The notes: generated by a model not told the origin, from the letters alone. A stretch of DNA of 64,000 bases from Pseudomonas sp. FP453 (GCF_030687495.1 NZ_CP117435.1:1054001-1118000), one strand, 5' to 3'. Shown: positions 30,457-44,417, numbered from the stretch's first letter. Translations and numbers: made by a program.

Positions 30457-31803
30457 GTGTCCCTGATCGCTTCAGACCACTTCCGCATCGTTGTCGGCCT
30501 CGGCAAGAGCGGCATGTCCCTGGTTCGCTTCCTGGCGAACCGGGGCACGTCGTTTGCCGTGGCCGACACGCGGGAAAATCCACCGGAGCTGGTCACGCTG
30601 CGCCGTGACTACCCGCACGTGGAAGTGCGTTGTGGCGAGTTGGATGTCGAGTTTCTGTGCCGCGCCGACGAGCTCTACGTGAGCCCCGGCCTGGCCCTGG
30701 CGACACCGGCCCTGCAAGCCGCCGCCGCCCGTGGCGTGAAGCTGTCCGGCGACATCGACCTGTTCGCGCGTCACGCGAAGGCGCCGATCGTGGCTATCAG
30801 CGGCTCCAATGCGAAAAGCACCGTGACCACCCTGGTCGGCGAGATGGCGGCTGCGGCCGGCAAGCGCGTCGCCGTGGGCGGCAACCTCGGTGTGCCGGCG
30901 CTGGACCTGCTCAGCGACGACGTCGAGTTGTACGTGATGGAACTGTCGAGCTTCCAACTGGAAACCACTCACGACCTCGGCGCCGAAGTGGCTACCGTGT
31001 TGAACGTGAGTGAAGACCACATGGACCGCTACAGCGGCCTGCCGGCCTATCACCTGGCCAAGCACCGGATCTTCCGTGGCGCCAAGCAGTTTGTGGTCAA
31101 CCGCCAGGACGCCCTGAGCCGTCCGCTGATGGGCGAGGGCATGCCTTGCTGGACCTTCGGCCTCGGCAAACCCGACTTCAAAGCCTTCGGCATTCGTGAA
31201 GAGAACGGCGAGAAATACCTGGCCTTCGAATTCCAGAACCTGATGCCGGTGCGCGAGCTGAAGATCCGTGGCGCCCATAACCAATCCAACGCCCTCGCGG
31301 CGTTGGCACTCGGGCATGCCGTGGGCTTGCCGTTCGATGCCATGTTGTCGGCCCTGCGCAGCTTCGGCGGCCTTGAGCATCGCTGCCAATGGGTGCGCGA
31401 GCTCGACGGCGTCAACTACTACAACGATTCCAAGGCCACCAACGTCGGCGCCGCATTGGCTGCCATCGAGGGCCTGGGTGCCGATATCGACGGCAAGCTG
31501 CTGCTGATCGCCGGTGGCGATGGCAAGGGCGCCGACTTCAAGGACCTCAAGGGCCCGGTCGCCGCACATTGCCGCGCCGTGGTGCTGATGGGCCGCGACT
31601 CCGACCTGATCGCCGCCGCCCTCGGTGACGCGGTGCCGCAAGTGCGCGCCACGTCCCTGGACGACGCGATTGCCCAGTGCAAGGCCCTGGCCCAGCCGGG
31701 CGATGCGGTGTTGCTGTCGCCGGCGTGCGCCAGCTTCGACATGTTCAAGAACTACGAAGAGCGCGGCCAGTTGTTCGCCCGCGCCGTGGAGGCGTTGGTA
31801 TGA
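30457..31803 (+). CDS. murD: UDP-N-acetylmuramoylalanine--D-glutamate ligase MurD
   Basis: Adds D-glutamate to UDP-MurNAc-L-Ala. N-terminal Rossmann-like part VVGLGKSGMSLVRFL, ATP loop AISGSNAKSTVTTLVGEM near residue 111, and the C-terminal NDSKATN block near residue 323 are present. 448 residues with a GTG start at 30457, six bases after mraY. ATGA overlap with ftsW. Confidence 0.96.
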   Translation: MSLIASDHFRIVVGLGKSGMSLVRFLANRGTSFAVADTRENPPELVTLRRDYPHVEVRCGELDVEFLCRADELYVSPGLALATPALQAAAARGVKLSGDIDLFARHAKAPIVAISGSNAKSTVTTLVGEMAAAAGKRVAVGGNLGVPALDLLSDDVELYVMELSSFQLETTHDLGAEVATVLNVSEDHMDRYSGLPAYHLAKHRIFRGAKQFVVNRQDALSRPLMGEGMPCWTFGLGKPDFKAFGIREENGEKYLAFEFQNLMPVRELKIRGAHNQSNALAALALGHAVGLPFDAMLSALRSFGGLEHRCQWVRELDGVNYYNDSKATNVGAALAAIEGLGADIDGKLLLIAGGDGKGADFKDLKGPVAAHCRAVVLMGRDSDLIAAALGDAVPQVRATSLDDAIAQCKALAQPGDAVLLSPACASFDMFKNYEERGQLFARAVEALV

Positions 31804-33025
31804 GCCTCGGTCTGAGAAACATCATCAAGCCGTACCCGTCGCCGATCATCACCGGGCGCGGCATCGACCTTGATTTCCCGATGCTCGCCGGTTGCCTCGC
31901 GCTGCTGGGCCTGGGCCTGGTGATGATCACGTCGGCGTCGTCCGAAGTGGCCGCCGTGCAGTCGGGCAACACCCTGTACATGATGATCCGTCACCTGGTG
32001 TATCTGCTGCTCGGCCTCGGCGCCTGCATCGTCACTATGATGATTCCCATCGCCACCTGGCAGCGCCTGGGTTGGCTGATGCTGATCGGCGCGTTTGGCT
32101 TGCTGATCATGGTGATCCTGCCCGGCATCGGCCGCGAGGTGAACGGTTCGATGCGCTGGATCGGCTTCGGTGCGTTCAACGTGCAGCCGTCGGAAATCGC
32201 CAAGGTGGTTCGTGGTGATTTACCTCGCCGGTTACCTGGTGCGTCGCCAGAAAGAAGTGCGTGAAAGCTGGATGGGGCTTCTTCAAGCCGTTCATCGTGC
32301 TGCTGCCCATGGCCGGCCTGTTGCTGATGGAGCCCGACTTCGGTGCCACCGTCGTGATGATGGGCGCCGCAGCGGCGATGCTATTCCTCGGCGGCGTCGG
32401 CCTGTTCCGCTTCACCTTGATGGTGGTACTGGCCGTCGCGGCCGTGACCATCCTGGTGCAGGCGCAACCCTACCGGATGGCCCGTCTGATTACCTTTACC
32501 GACCCGTGGTCCGACCAGTTCGGCTCCGGCTACCAGTTGACCCAGGCGCTGATTGCCTTTGGTCGCGGCGAGTGGCTGGGCGTGGGCCTGGGCAACAGCG
32601 TGCAGAAGCAGTTCTACCTGCCGGAAGCGCACACCGACTTCGTGTTCTCGGTACTCGCCGAAGAACTCGGCGTAGTCGGTTCGCTGTGCACCGTCGCGCT
32701 GTTCGTGTTCGTGTGTGTACGCGGCATGTACATCGGCTTGTGGGCCGAGAAGGCCAAACAGTATTTCGCCGCGTATGTGGCGTACGGCTTGTCGTTCCTG
32801 TGGATCGGCCAGTTCCTGATCAACATCGGCGTGAACGTCGGCCTGCTGCCGACCAAGGGCCTGACCTTGCCGTTCCTCAGTTACGGCGGCAGTTCGTTGG
32901 TGATCTGCTGCGCTTGTCTGGGCTTGTTGCTGCGCATCGAGTGGGAGAGTCGAACCCACTTGGGCAGCGAAGAGATGGAATTCAGTGAGAGCGATTTTGC
33001 CGAGGAGCCAACCCATGGGCGCTAA
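31800..33025 (+). CDS. ftsW: Septal peptidoglycan polymerase FtsW (two apparent indels)
   Basis: A SEDS-family glycosyltransferase that works with FtsI at the division septum. The multi-helix membrane protein starts MSLGLRNIIKPYPSP; the conserved GSMRWIGFGAFNVQPSEIAK block and the C-terminal part LLPTKGLTLPFLSYGGSSLV are clear. The frame shifts near 32206-32214 (one extra base in GGTGGTTCGTGG) and again at 32274-32277 (GGGG for GGG before CTTCTTC), so the protein is read in three frames. Removing two bases restores 407 residues, the normal length. It overlaps murD at the start and murG at the end. The breaks are best explained as sequencing errors. Confidence 0.92.
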
Positions 33026-34077
33026 CGTGCTGATCATGGCGGGCGGCACCGGGGGCCATGTGTTCCCGGCCTTGGCCTGTGCGCGTGAATTCCAGGCCCG
33101 TGGCTACACCGTGCATTGGTTGGGTACGCCGCGCGGTATTGAAAACGACCTGGTGCCGAATGCCGGTTTGCCGCTGCACCTGATCAACGTCACCGGCCTG
33201 CGTGGCAAGGGCAAGTTGTCCCTGCTCAAGGCGCCGTTCGTGTTGCTCAAGGCGGTGTGGCAGGCGCGCAAGGTGATTCGCGAATTGCAGCCGGTGTGTG
33301 TGCTGGGCTTTGGTGGTTATGTGACCGGCCCGGGTGGCGTCGCCGCCAGGCTCGCCGGCGTGCCGGTGATCGTGCACGAGCAGAACGCCGTGGCCGGGAC
33401 TGCCAACCGCCTGTTGGTGCCTTTGGCCGCACGGGTGTGCGAGGCCTTTCCGAAGACGTTCGATGCATCGGCCAAACTGCGCACCACCGGCAACCCGGTG
33501 CGCACCGAACTGTTCATGGACATTGCTCGCGAAGCACTGAGCGGGCGCAAGGCGCACCTGCTGATCATGGGCGGCAGCCTGGGCTCCGAGCCCTTGAACA
33601 AACTCCTGCCAGAAGCCCTGGCGCAACTCCCTGTGGAATTGCGTCCCGAGGTCTTCCATCAGGCTGGCAAAGATCACGGTGAAGTCACCGCCACGCGCTA
33701 TCGCGAAGCCGGTGTCGAGGCGAACGTGCAGCCCTTCATCAAAGACATGGCCCAAGCCTATGGCTGGGCCGACCTGGTGGTCTGCCGCTCCGGCGCGTTG
33801 ACCGTCAGTGAACTGGCCGCTGCCGGTCTGCCGTCCTTGCTGGTGCCTTTGCCCCACGCCATCGACGATCACCAGACCCGCAACGCCGAATATTTGGCCG
33901 GGGAGGGCGCTGCCTTCCTGCTGCCGCAAAGAACGACTGGCGCCGCCGATTTGGCCGCACGCCTGACCGAGGTTTTGATGCAACCGGAACGACTCAACAG
34001 CATGGCGAGCACCGCAAGCCGCCTGGCCAAACCTGACGCAACCCGCACCGTGGTCGATATCTGCCTGGAGGTGGCCC

Positions 34078-34085
<8 letters not shown>
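33015..34085 (+). CDS. murG: UDP-N-acetylglucosamine--N-acetylmuramyl-(pentapeptide) transferase MurG
   Basis: Makes lipid II by adding GlcNAc to lipid I at the inner face of the membrane. The [12 protein letters not shown] loop opens the protein (residue 10), [15 protein letters not shown] and [12 protein letters not shown] follow, and the nucleotide-sugar site [17 protein letters not shown] is near residue 256. An upstream in-frame ATG at 32985 lies inside ftsW; ATG 33015, with GAGGAG nine bases upstream, gives the family start and 356 residues. Confidence 0.95.
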
Positions 34086-36480
<2,395 letters not shown>

Positions 36481-36485
36481 CGGAC

Positions 36486-37357
36486 ATGAACGGCGCATCG
36501 CTTCGACATCAGCAACCCCCAGCAACCCGGCCGCAAGCCGGTGCCACGGGGTGCCAGCCGCATGGTGGCTAAAGAGCCGATGTCGGCGCGCCTGCCGAAA
36601 GCCAACTTTGGTTTTCTCAAGGCGCTGTTCTGGCCGGTGTTGCTGGTGGTGCTGGGCTTCGGCACTTATGAAGGCGCACAGCGTCTGTTGCCGTATGCCG
36701 ACCGGCCGATCACCAAGATCAGCGTGCAGGGCGACTTGAGCTACATCAGCCAGCAGGCGGTACAGCAGCGCATCGGCCCGTACCTGGCGGCGAGCTTCTT
36801 TACCATCGACCTGGCCGGTATGCGTGGCGAGCTGGAACAGATGCCGTGGATCGCCCACGCCGAAGTCCGCCCGCGTGTGGCCGGACCAGGTGACGATCCG
36901 CCTGGAAGAACAACTGCCCGTGGCCCGTTGGGGTGACGAAGCGCTGTTGAACAACCAGGGGCAGGCGTTTACGCCGCGTGAACTGGCCAACTACGAGCAC
37001 CTGCCGCAGTTGTTCGGGCCGCAGCGGGCGCAGCAGCAAGTGATGCAGCAGTACCAGGCCTTGAGCCAGATGCTGCGGCCCATGGGCTTCTCCATTGCAC
37101 GCCTGGAATTGCGTGAGCGGGGCAGCTGGTTTTTGACCACCGGGGCCGGCAGTTCCGGCCCGGGCATCCAGTTGTTGCTGGGACGCGACCGCTTGGTGGA
37201 AAAGATGCGCCGCTTTATTGCCATCTATGACAAGACCTTGAAAGAACAGATTACGAACATTGCGAGCGTCGACCTGCGTTACGCCAACGGCCTTGCCGTC
37301 GGCTGGCGTGAACCGGCTGCGCCCACGGCAGCGCAACCCGCTGTCGCGAAGAATTAA
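36486..37357 (+). CDS. ftsQ: Cell division protein FtsQ (two apparent indels)
   Basis: A bitopic division protein with a cytoplasmic tail, one membrane helix ([20 protein letters not shown], near residue 40), a POTRA domain ([20 protein letters not shown]) and a periplasmic beta domain. The frame from ATG 36486 ([11 protein letters not shown]) shifts at 36516-36520, where CCCCC should be CCCC, and again at 36870-36872, where CCC should be CC, between HAEVR and [13 protein letters not shown]. Correction gives 289 residues. FtsQ with FtsL and FtsB regulates FtsWI. It lies six bases after ddlB and 15 before ftsA. Confidence 0.9.
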
Positions 37358-37372
37358 GAAGAGGCAGGACCC

Positions 37373-38635
37373 ATGGCAAACGTGCAAAGCGGCAAAATGA
37401 TCGTCGGTCTCGATATCGGCACCTCCAAGGTGGTGGCGCTGGTTGGCGAGGTCGGAGAAGACGGCGTAATCGAGATCGTCGGTATCGGCACGCATCCGTC
37501 CCGGGGCCTGAAGAAGGGCGTGGTGGTGAACATCGAGTCCACCGTGCAGTCGATCCAGCGCGCCATCGAAGAAGCGCAGCTGATGGCCGGTTGCCGGATC
37601 CACTCGGCGTTCGTCGGCGTGGCGGGCAACCATATCCGCAGCCTGAACTCCCACGGCATCGTGGCGATCCGCGACCGTGAAGTCAGCGCCGCCGACCTTG
37701 AGCGTGTACTCGATGCCGCCCAGGCCGTGGCGATCCCGGCTGACCAGCGCGTGCTGCACACCCTGCCGCAGGACTACGTGATCGATAACCAGGAAGGTGT
37801 TCGCGAGCCCCTGGGCATGTCGGGCGTACGTCTGGAAGCCAAGGTTCACGTGGTGACCTGCGCCGTCAACGCCGCACAGAACATTGAAAAATGCGTGCGC
37901 CGCTGCGGCCTGGAAATCGACGACATCATTCTGGAGCAGCTGGCATCGGCTTACTCCGTGTTGACCGACGACGAAAAAGAACTGGGCGTGTGCCTGGTGG
38001 ACATCGGCGGCGGCACCACCGACATCGCGATCTTCACCGAAGGTGCGATCCGTCACACCGCCGTGATCCCGATTGCCGGTGACCAGGTGACCAACGACAT
38101 CGCCATGGCGCTGCGCACACCGACCCAGTACGCCGAAGAAATCAAGATCCGCTACGCCTGCGCCCTGGCCAAGCTGGCGGGCGCCGGCGAGACCATCAAG
38201 GTGCCAAGCGTGGGCGACCGTCCACCGCGCGAACTGTCGCGCCAGGCCCTGGCCGAAGTGGTCGAACCGCGCTACGACGAGCTGTTCACCCTGATCCAGG
38301 CGGAACTGCGTCGCAGCGGCTACGAAGATTTGATCCCGGCCGGCATCGTGCTGACCGGTGGCACCTCGAAGATGGAAGGCGCGGTCGAACTGGCCGAGGA
38401 AATCTTCCACATGCCGGTACGCCTGGGCGTGCCCCATGGCGTCAAAGGTCTCGGCGACGTAGTGCGCAACCCGATTTATTCGACTGGCGTGGGCTTGCTG
38501 TTGTACGGCCTGCAAAAGCAGACTGACGGCATTTCCCTGTCGGGTCCGAGCATCCGCGACAGCTACCGCAGTGACGACGAGGCGAAAGCGCCGTTGTTCG
38601 AGCGGTTGCAAGCGTGGGTCAAAGGCAATTTTTAA
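37373..38635 (+). CDS. ftsA: Cell division protein FtsA
   Basis: An actin-fold protein that tethers FtsZ to the membrane. The phosphate-1 loop VGLDIGTSKVVALVGEV is near residue 10, the SHS2/1C insert in the early middle, and the phosphate-2 loop VDIGGGTTDIAIF near residue 207. The amphipathic C-terminal helix FERLQAWVKGNF is the membrane anchor. 420 residues, intact frame, unlike its neighbours. Confidence 0.96.
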   Translation: MANVQSGKMIVGLDIGTSKVVALVGEVGEDGVIEIVGIGTHPSRGLKKGVVVNIESTVQSIQRAIEEAQLMAGCRIHSAFVGVAGNHIRSLNSHGIVAIRDREVSAADLERVLDAAQAVAIPADQRVLHTLPQDYVIDNQEGVREPLGMSGVRLEAKVHVVTCAVNAAQNIEKCVRRCGLEIDDIILEQLASAYSVLTDDEKELGVCLVDIGGGTTDIAIFTEGAIRHTAVIPIAGDQVTNDIAMALRTPTQYAEEIKIRYACALAKLAGAGETIKVPSVGDRPPRELSRQALAEVVEPRYDELFTLIQAELRRSGYEDLIPAGIVLTGGTSKMEGAVELAEEIFHMPVRLGVPHGVKGLGDVVRNPIYSTGVGLLLYGLQKQTDGISLSGPSIRDSYRSDDEAKAPLFERLQAWVKGNF

Positions 38636-38701
38636 AGCTTTACCGCAACACCGCTGGAAGCAGTAGGCGAAAAAACTAGAGAAAACGAAAGGAGAGGGAA
38701 C

Positions 38702-39899
38702 ATGTTCGAACTCGTAGACAACATCCCCGCAAGCCCGGTCATCAAAGTGATCGGTGTCGGCGGTGGCGGCGGCAACGCTGTCAACCATATGGTCAAGAGC
38801 AACATTGAAGGCGTTGAATTCATCTGCGCCAACACTGATGCCCAGGCGCTGAAAAGCATCGGCGCGCGGACCATCCTGCAATTGGGGCACCGCGGTGACC
38901 AAAGGCCTCGGCGCTGGCGCCAACCCGGAAGTCGGCCGTCAAGCCGCCCTGGAAGACCGCGAGCGTATTGCCGAAGTGCTGCAAGGCACCAACATGGTGT
39001 TCATCACCACGGGCATGGGCGGCGGTACCGGTACCGGTGCTGCACCGATCATTGCCGAAGTGGCCAAGGAAATGGGCATTCTGACGGTTGCTGTCGTGAC
39101 CCGTCCGTTCCCGTTCGAAGGCCGCAAGCGCATGCAGATCGCCGACGAAGGCATCCGTCTGCTGTCTGAAAGCGTCGACTCGTTGATCACCATTCCCAAC
39201 GAGAAGCTGCTGACCATCCTGGGCAAGGACGCGAGCCTGCTGTCCGCTTTCGCCAAGGCTGACGATGTACTGGCCGGTGCCGTTCGCGGTATCTCCGACA
39301 TCATCAAGCGCCCGGGCATGATCAACGTCGACTTTGCCGACGTCCGTACCGTGATGAGCGAAATGGGCATGGCGATGATGGGCACTGGCTGCGCCAGCGG
39401 TCCGAACCGTGCGCGTGAAGCCACTGAAGCGGCCATCCGCAACCCGTTGCTGGAAGACGTGAACCTGCAAGGCGCACGCGGCATCCTGGTGAACATCACT
39501 GCCGGTCCTGACCTGTCCCTGGGTGAGTACTCCGACGTGGGTAGCATCATCGAAGCCTTCGCGTCCGAGCACGCCATGGTCAAGGTCGGTACCGTTATCG
39601 ATCCGGACATGCGCGACGAGCTGCACGTGACCGTGGTTGCCACCGGCCTGGGTGCCAAGATCGAGAAGCCTGTGAAGGTCATCGACAACACCCTGCACAC
39701 CAGCCAGGTGAGTCAGGCGGCTGCTGCTCCAGCGCCTTCGCGCCAGGAACTGCCGTCGGTGAACTACCGTGACCTTGACCGTCCGACCGTGATGCGCAAC
39801 CAGGCTCAGGCCGGTGCTGCGGCGTCCCGTAGCCCGAATCCGCAAGATGATCTGGACTACCTGGACATCCCGGCATTCCTGCGTCGTCAGGCCGATTGA
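38702..39899 (+). CDS. ftsZ: Cell division protein FtsZ (one apparent indel)
   Basis: The tubulin-like GTPase that builds the Z ring. The N-terminal [11 protein letters not shown] loop and tubulin signature [20 protein letters not shown] are present, as is the conserved C-terminal peptide [14 protein letters not shown] that binds FtsA and ZipA. After residue 61 the frame shifts: TTGGGGCACC at 38882-38891 should have three G, not four. Correction gives 398 residues. The 66-base ftsA-ftsZ gap carries GAAAGGAGAGGGAAC before the ATG, a very strong ribosome binding site fitting the high FtsZ level. Confidence 0.95.
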
Positions 39900-40013
39900 T
39901 GGAATGTGTATCAGGGCTATGAAGGTGATTGGTGTTCAGCAAAGGTCTGGTCTGCTATTATCGCCAGCCTTTGTTGATACCAGTTCGCAATTTGCGCTCA
40001 AGCGGTCCAAGCC

Positions 40014-40924
<911 letters not shown>

Positions 40925-40949
40925 GTAACAACTCTCTTTCTTTAGTTTT

Positions 40950-40979
40950 GAAAGGCTGCCTTCGGGTGGCCTTTTTTTA
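40950..40979 (+). terminator. Rho-independent terminator after lpxC
   Basis: GGCTGCC and GGTGGCC form a seven-base stem with two G-T pairs around a stable TTCG tetraloop, followed by seven T. It closes the dcw/lpxC transcription unit. Confidence 0.88.
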
Positions 40980-41015
40980 TGCCTGCGGTTTCCGATAACG
41001 GCATTGCTCAAATCT

Positions 41016-41100
41016 GTGGGAGCTGGCTTGCCTGCGATTGCATCACCGCAGTGTGACTGACACACCCAGGTGCCTGCATCGCAGGCAAGCCAGCTCCCAC
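41016..41100. repeat. REPIN 5
   Basis: Inverted arms GTGGGAGCTGGCTTGCCTGC and GCAGGCAAGCCAGCTCCCAC with a variable centre, between the lpxC terminator and the end of the diguanylate cyclase gene. Confidence 0.88.
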
Positions 41101-41111
41101 ATTGATCGGGT

Positions 41112-42614
41112 TCACAGATCCTGTAGCGCCGACGCATCCACGATCCGGTTGCGCCCGGTGTGCTTGGCTTCATACAGCGCCTGGTCCGCACTCAACAACA
41201 GCGCCTCCAGCGACAAGCGGCTGCGCTTGTCCCACGTGCTCAGCCCAATGCTCACCGTGATCGGCCGCTCGTCCCCCGCCACCCGCGGCAAATGTTCGAT
41301 GCTGCTGCGGATGTGTTCGGCGATCACCTCGGCGCCCCTGGCATCGGTGTGCGGCAGCACCACCGCAAACTCTTCGCCGCCATAACGTGCCGCCAGGTCG
41401 GCAGGGCGGCGGATATTGGTGCCGATCACCTGGGCCACGGTGCGCAACGCTTCGTCGCCACCGTGATGGCCGTGGCGGTCGTTGAAGGCCTTGAAGTGGT
41501 CCACGTCGATCATCAGCAGCGTCAGCGGCTCGGCCGAGCGTTGCGCCCGGTCCCATTCCAGGCGCAGGCGCTCATCGAGGATACGGCGGTTGGCCAGGCC
41601 GGTGAGGGCGTCGGTGGCTGCCAGTTCTGACAGCACCCGCTCGGTGCGATAACGGCGGCGCAGTTCCCGGCGCAGCATCCAGGTCAGCCACAACAAACCA
41701 ATGCACAGCACGCCGGTGGCACCGGCGGTCAGCAGCGCGGCGCGTTCCCAGGGTGCGAACACGTCTTCGCTGGACAGGGCCACCACCACGATCAGCGGCA
41801 ATTCACCGACGTTGCTGAAGGTGTACAAGCGTTCTTTACCGCTCATGGAGGAGATCGCCCGGAAACTGCCTTCACCTTCACGCAGCATGCGTTTGAAGTT
41901 GGGCCGATCGCTGAGGTCCTTGTCGATCATTTCGCGTTCCAGCAACGGCTGCTGGGCGAGGAGAATGCCTTGGGTATTCATCAGGTTCACGGTGCTGCCA
42001 TTGCCGATGGTCAGGCGATTGAACAATTGGTCGAAATAAGCGAGGCGCATGGTTGCCACGGCTACACCGGCAAATTCCCCGTCCGGTCCCGATACCCGCC
42101 GGCTGAACGCGATACGCCAGACTTGATCGCAGGCGCAGCGGATCTTGAACGGGCGGCTGATAAACAGGCCTGCCTGGGCGTTGTTCTGATGAACCTGAAA
42201 GTAATCGCGGTGGGCGAAGTTGCGCGGCGACGGCCACAGCGTCGAAGAGTCGGCAACCACCGCGCCGTTGGCGTCCAGCAACAACACTTCGCCTTTGAAG
42301 GGCGCCGCCGTGGATTGATCAAACTGCACCAGGTGCTGGATATCCGCGGGCACTTGCGCGAGGTCCTTGCGCGTGGTGGCAGCGATCAGCCCTTGCAGTG
42401 CCAGGTCGTAGAGTTCGACGTTACGCAGCACGTCGGCATTGATCAGTTGGGTGATGTTGGTGGTGGCGCGCTTGGCGGCCTGCAGGGTGCTGGCGTGTTC
42501 GCGGATCAGCAGTGCCGCGACGATGACCATGATAAGCACGACCGTGAGGCCACTGCCCAGCAGCAGCAATAGCTCTGGGCGTAAAGGCAGGGTACGACCA
42601 CGGTCTTGGCTCAT
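41112..42614 (-). CDS. Diguanylate cyclase with extracytoplasmic sensor domain
   Basis: A 500-residue membrane protein that makes c-di-GMP. Two membrane helices (about residues 15-38 and 282-302) enclose a periplasmic Cache-like sensor domain of some 240 residues. The C-terminal GGDEF domain has GGEEF at about residue 412, an active variant, and an RPAD I-site exactly five residues before it, so product inhibition is expected. DALTGLANR near residue 330 begins the domain. The signal is unknown. The gene stands alone between lpxC and the porin gene. Confidence 0.92.
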   Translation of the reverse strand: MSQDRGRTLPLRPELLLLLGSGLTVVLIMVIVAALLIREHASTLQAAKRATTNITQLINADVLRNVELYDLALQGLIAATTRKDLAQVPADIQHLVQFDQSTAAPFKGEVLLLDANGAVVADSSTLWPSPRNFAHRDYFQVHQNNAQAGLFISRPFKIRCACDQVWRIAFSRRVSGPDGEFAGVAVATMRLAYFDQLFNRLTIGNGSTVNLMNTQGILLAQQPLLEREMIDKDLSDRPNFKRMLREGEGSFRAISSMSGKERLYTFSNVGELPLIVVVALSSEDVFAPWERAALLTAGATGVLCIGLLWLTWMLRRELRRRYRTERVLSELAATDALTGLANRRILDERLRLEWDRAQRSAEPLTLLMIDVDHFKAFNDRHGHHGGDEALRTVAQVIGTNIRRPADLAARYGGEEFAVVLPHTDARGAEVIAEHIRSSIEHLPRVAGDERPITVSIGLSTWDKRSRLSLEALLLSADQALYEAKHTGRNRIVDASALQDL

Positions 42615-42700
42615 CGGGCAGACTTCAGCACTTGGGATGCTGGCAGTTTAGTGCTACCCGATGAAAATTAAATAGTTGGTTAAGAAAGAAAGTTCGCGGC

Positions 42701-44023
42701 TTAGAACACGTTGATCGGGTAGTCGACGATCACGCGGTATTCGTCCACGTCATTGTCCACCGCCGAATAACCGTTGCTGCCACGGTTGGTCGCCCATTGC
42801 AGGCGCACGGCCAAGTCCTTGGCCTTGCCGCCTTGCACCACGTATTTGAGGTCGATGTCCCGTTCCCAATGCTTGGCGTCCTTGCCATCGGCGCTGTACC
42901 AGCGGCTGTAGCCACGGCTTTGCGGATCGACCTTGGTCAGGTCGGTCTTGCCGCTGATGTAGGACACGGCCGAGGTCAGGCCAGGCAGGCCGAGGCCGGC
43001 GAAGTCATAGGCGTACTTGAGCTTCCACGAGCGTTCGTTGGGGCCGTTGAAGTCCGAGTATTGCTGGGAGTTGTCCAGGTACACGCTGTCGCCCTGGGTG
43101 ATGTAGTCAAATGGGGTGTTGCCGTTGACTCGCTGGTAGGCGGCGGTAACGCTGTGATGACCCACGCCGACGGTGAAGTGCAGGCTGTAGGTGTTGTTGT
43201 CGATATCCCCCAGCAGCGACTGGCCGGTGTCCTGGGTGTGGTAGTAGTGCAGGCCCGGGTTGAGGCTGACCAGGTCGTTCAGGGCGTAGGTGTAGTCAAG
43301 GTCATAGTAGTACTGGTTCCACACATCCTTGAGTTCGGAGGCGTAGAGGTTGCTGGTCAGCCCGGGGATACCGCTGAACGATACACCGGCCCAGTTGATG
43401 TGCTGGGCGTCGGTATGGCTGGGCAGGGTGCCGTAGCTGGTGCCGATGCGCTGGTGGCCGCTCTGGTTGTAGAGCTTGGTGAAGCTGGCTTGGCCGCCTT
43501 CGAACATCCAGCCGTCGAAGCTGTGGTTGTTCAGGCTGACGCCGCGAAAGGTCTGCGGCAGCATGCGTGTCATGCCGCCGGCGATCACCGGGTTGTTGAG
43601 GAACAGGTCGCCGGCCTTCAGCTCAGTGTCGAATGCGCGCATCTTCAAGGTGCCGCCAGCGGTCGAGAACAAGCCGGGCGCCTTGCCGTTGCCACCGCCG
43701 TAGGGAAGGATGCTGGAGCCGTCGGTGCCGCCACCGCCGTCGAGCTTGAGGCCGAGCATGGCGTGGGCGTCCAGGCCAAAGCCGACGGTGCCTTGGGTGT
43801 AGCCGGATTCAAAGATGCCGAGAAAGCCTTGGCCCCATTCCTTGCTGTCATCGGTGTGAATATCGCGACGGTCGCGGTTCATGTAGTAGTTGCGGGTGGT
43901 GATCGTGAGGTGGGCGCCTTCGACGAAACCGTCGGCGGGGGTGGTGTCTGCCGCGTGGGCGAGAGGGGCGATCGTTGCTGCAATCGCCAGGAATAGCGGG
44001 GTGAACGTCAGCGAGTTCTTCAC
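42701..44023 (-). CDS. OprD family outer-membrane porin
   Basis: A 440-residue substrate-specific porin. The signal peptide ([22 protein letters not shown]) precedes [29 protein letters not shown], the OprD N-terminal pattern, and [25 protein letters not shown]. The many aromatic-rich strands predict an 18-strand barrel. Members import small amino acids, peptides or aromatic acids; the substrate cannot be told. The longer frame starting with TTG is rejected because AAAGGAG sits inside it, seven bases before the GTG at 44023, which I take as start. Confidence 0.9.
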   Translation of the reverse strand: MKNSLTFTPLFLAIAATIAPLAHAADTTPADGFVEGAHLTITTRNYYMNRDRRDIHTDDSKEWGQGFLGIFESGYTQGTVGFGLDAHAMLGLKLDGGGGTDGSSILPYGGGNGKAPGLFSTAGGTLKMRAFDTELKAGDLFLNNPVIAGGMTRMLPQTFRGVSLNNHSFDGWMFEGGQASFTKLYNQSGHQRIGTSYGTLPSHTDAQHINWAGVSFSGIPGLTSNLYASELKDVWNQYYYDLDYTYALNDLVSLNPGLHYYHTQDTGQSLLGDIDNNTYSLHFTVGVGHHSVTAAYQRVNGNTPFDYITQGDSVYLDNSQQYSDFNGPNERSWKLKYAYDFAGLGLPGLTSAVSYISGKTDLTKVDPQSRGYSRWYSADGKDAKHWERDIDLKYVVQGGKAKDLAVRLQWATNRGSNGYSAVDNDVDEYRVIVDYPINVF

Positions 44024-44090
44024 CGGTGGAGCTCCTTTGGTCAATCGAAAGCGGCCATGTCGTGGGGGTGTTCCTGGCCTTTTTTACGGC

Positions 44091-44119
44091 AAAAAAAAGC
44101 CGCTGAAGTCAGCGGCTTT
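44091..44119 (-). terminator. Rho-independent terminator
   Basis: GCCGCTG and CAGCGGC (44099-44105 with 44110-44116) form a seven-base stem, extended by A-T pairs, with loop AAGT; on the minus strand eight U follow. It is placed to stop transcripts from the sensor-kinase operon before the porin gene. Confidence 0.85.
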
Positions 44120-44256
44120 AAAACAGATTCCCAGTGTAGAGCCCTGGAAATAAGTCGAGGGAAATTCGGGTAAGCGGATAACTGTCTTTGCCGTCGCGCT
44201 CATCGGTGCGTCAAATTAACGCAGGCGAGCGGTGCGATACAGAGTGTAACAAGATA

Positions 44257-44297
44257 ATGACTGTTGCCCAAATCGCAACAGTTAGCGCAACAGTCAT
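44257..44297. promoter_or_regulatory. Perfect inverted repeat with a third half-site, candidate operator
   Basis: ATGACTGTTGC (44257-44267) and GCAACAGTCAT (44287-44297) are exact complements of 11 bases, and another GCAACAGTTA copy lies between them at 44275, twelve bases before the last. The arrangement of one reverse and two direct half-sites is typical of regulator binding, and it lies in the 394-base gap upstream of the porin gene. No regulator can be named. A hairpin function is possible. Confidence 0.45.
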
Positions 44298-44314
44298 CGC
44301 AATGGAGATCCAAT

Positions 44315-44401
44315 GTGGGAGCTGGCTTGCCTGCGATAGCGGTGGGTCAGTGATAAATGGGTCAACTGACGCACCGCCATCGCAGGCAAGCCAGCTCCCA
44401 C
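44315..44401. repeat. REPIN 6
   Basis: Inverted arms GTGGGAGCTGGCTTGCCTGC and GCAGGCAAGCCAGCTCCCAC, with inner symmetry (GCGGTG...CACCGC... and GTCAGT...ACTGAC), 17 bases after the sensor-kinase stop. Confidence 0.88.
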
Positions 44402-44417
44402 ATGTTAACCGAGGTGT

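Noticed and set aside
38882..38891. Programmed ribosomal frameshift in ftsZ
   Set aside because: No slippery heptamer with pseudoknot is seen, and the same kind of extra base occurs in many neighbouring genes; FtsZ families are not known to use frameshifting.
39929..39961. TTGGTG ... TATTAT as the lpxC promoter
   Set aside because: The spacing of 21 bases is too long for a sigma-70 promoter; a promoter is likely in this gap but I cannot place it.
41016..44401. Possible CRISPR repeats
   Set aside because: The repeated units are paired inverted REP arms far apart, not regularly spaced direct repeats, and no cas genes are present.
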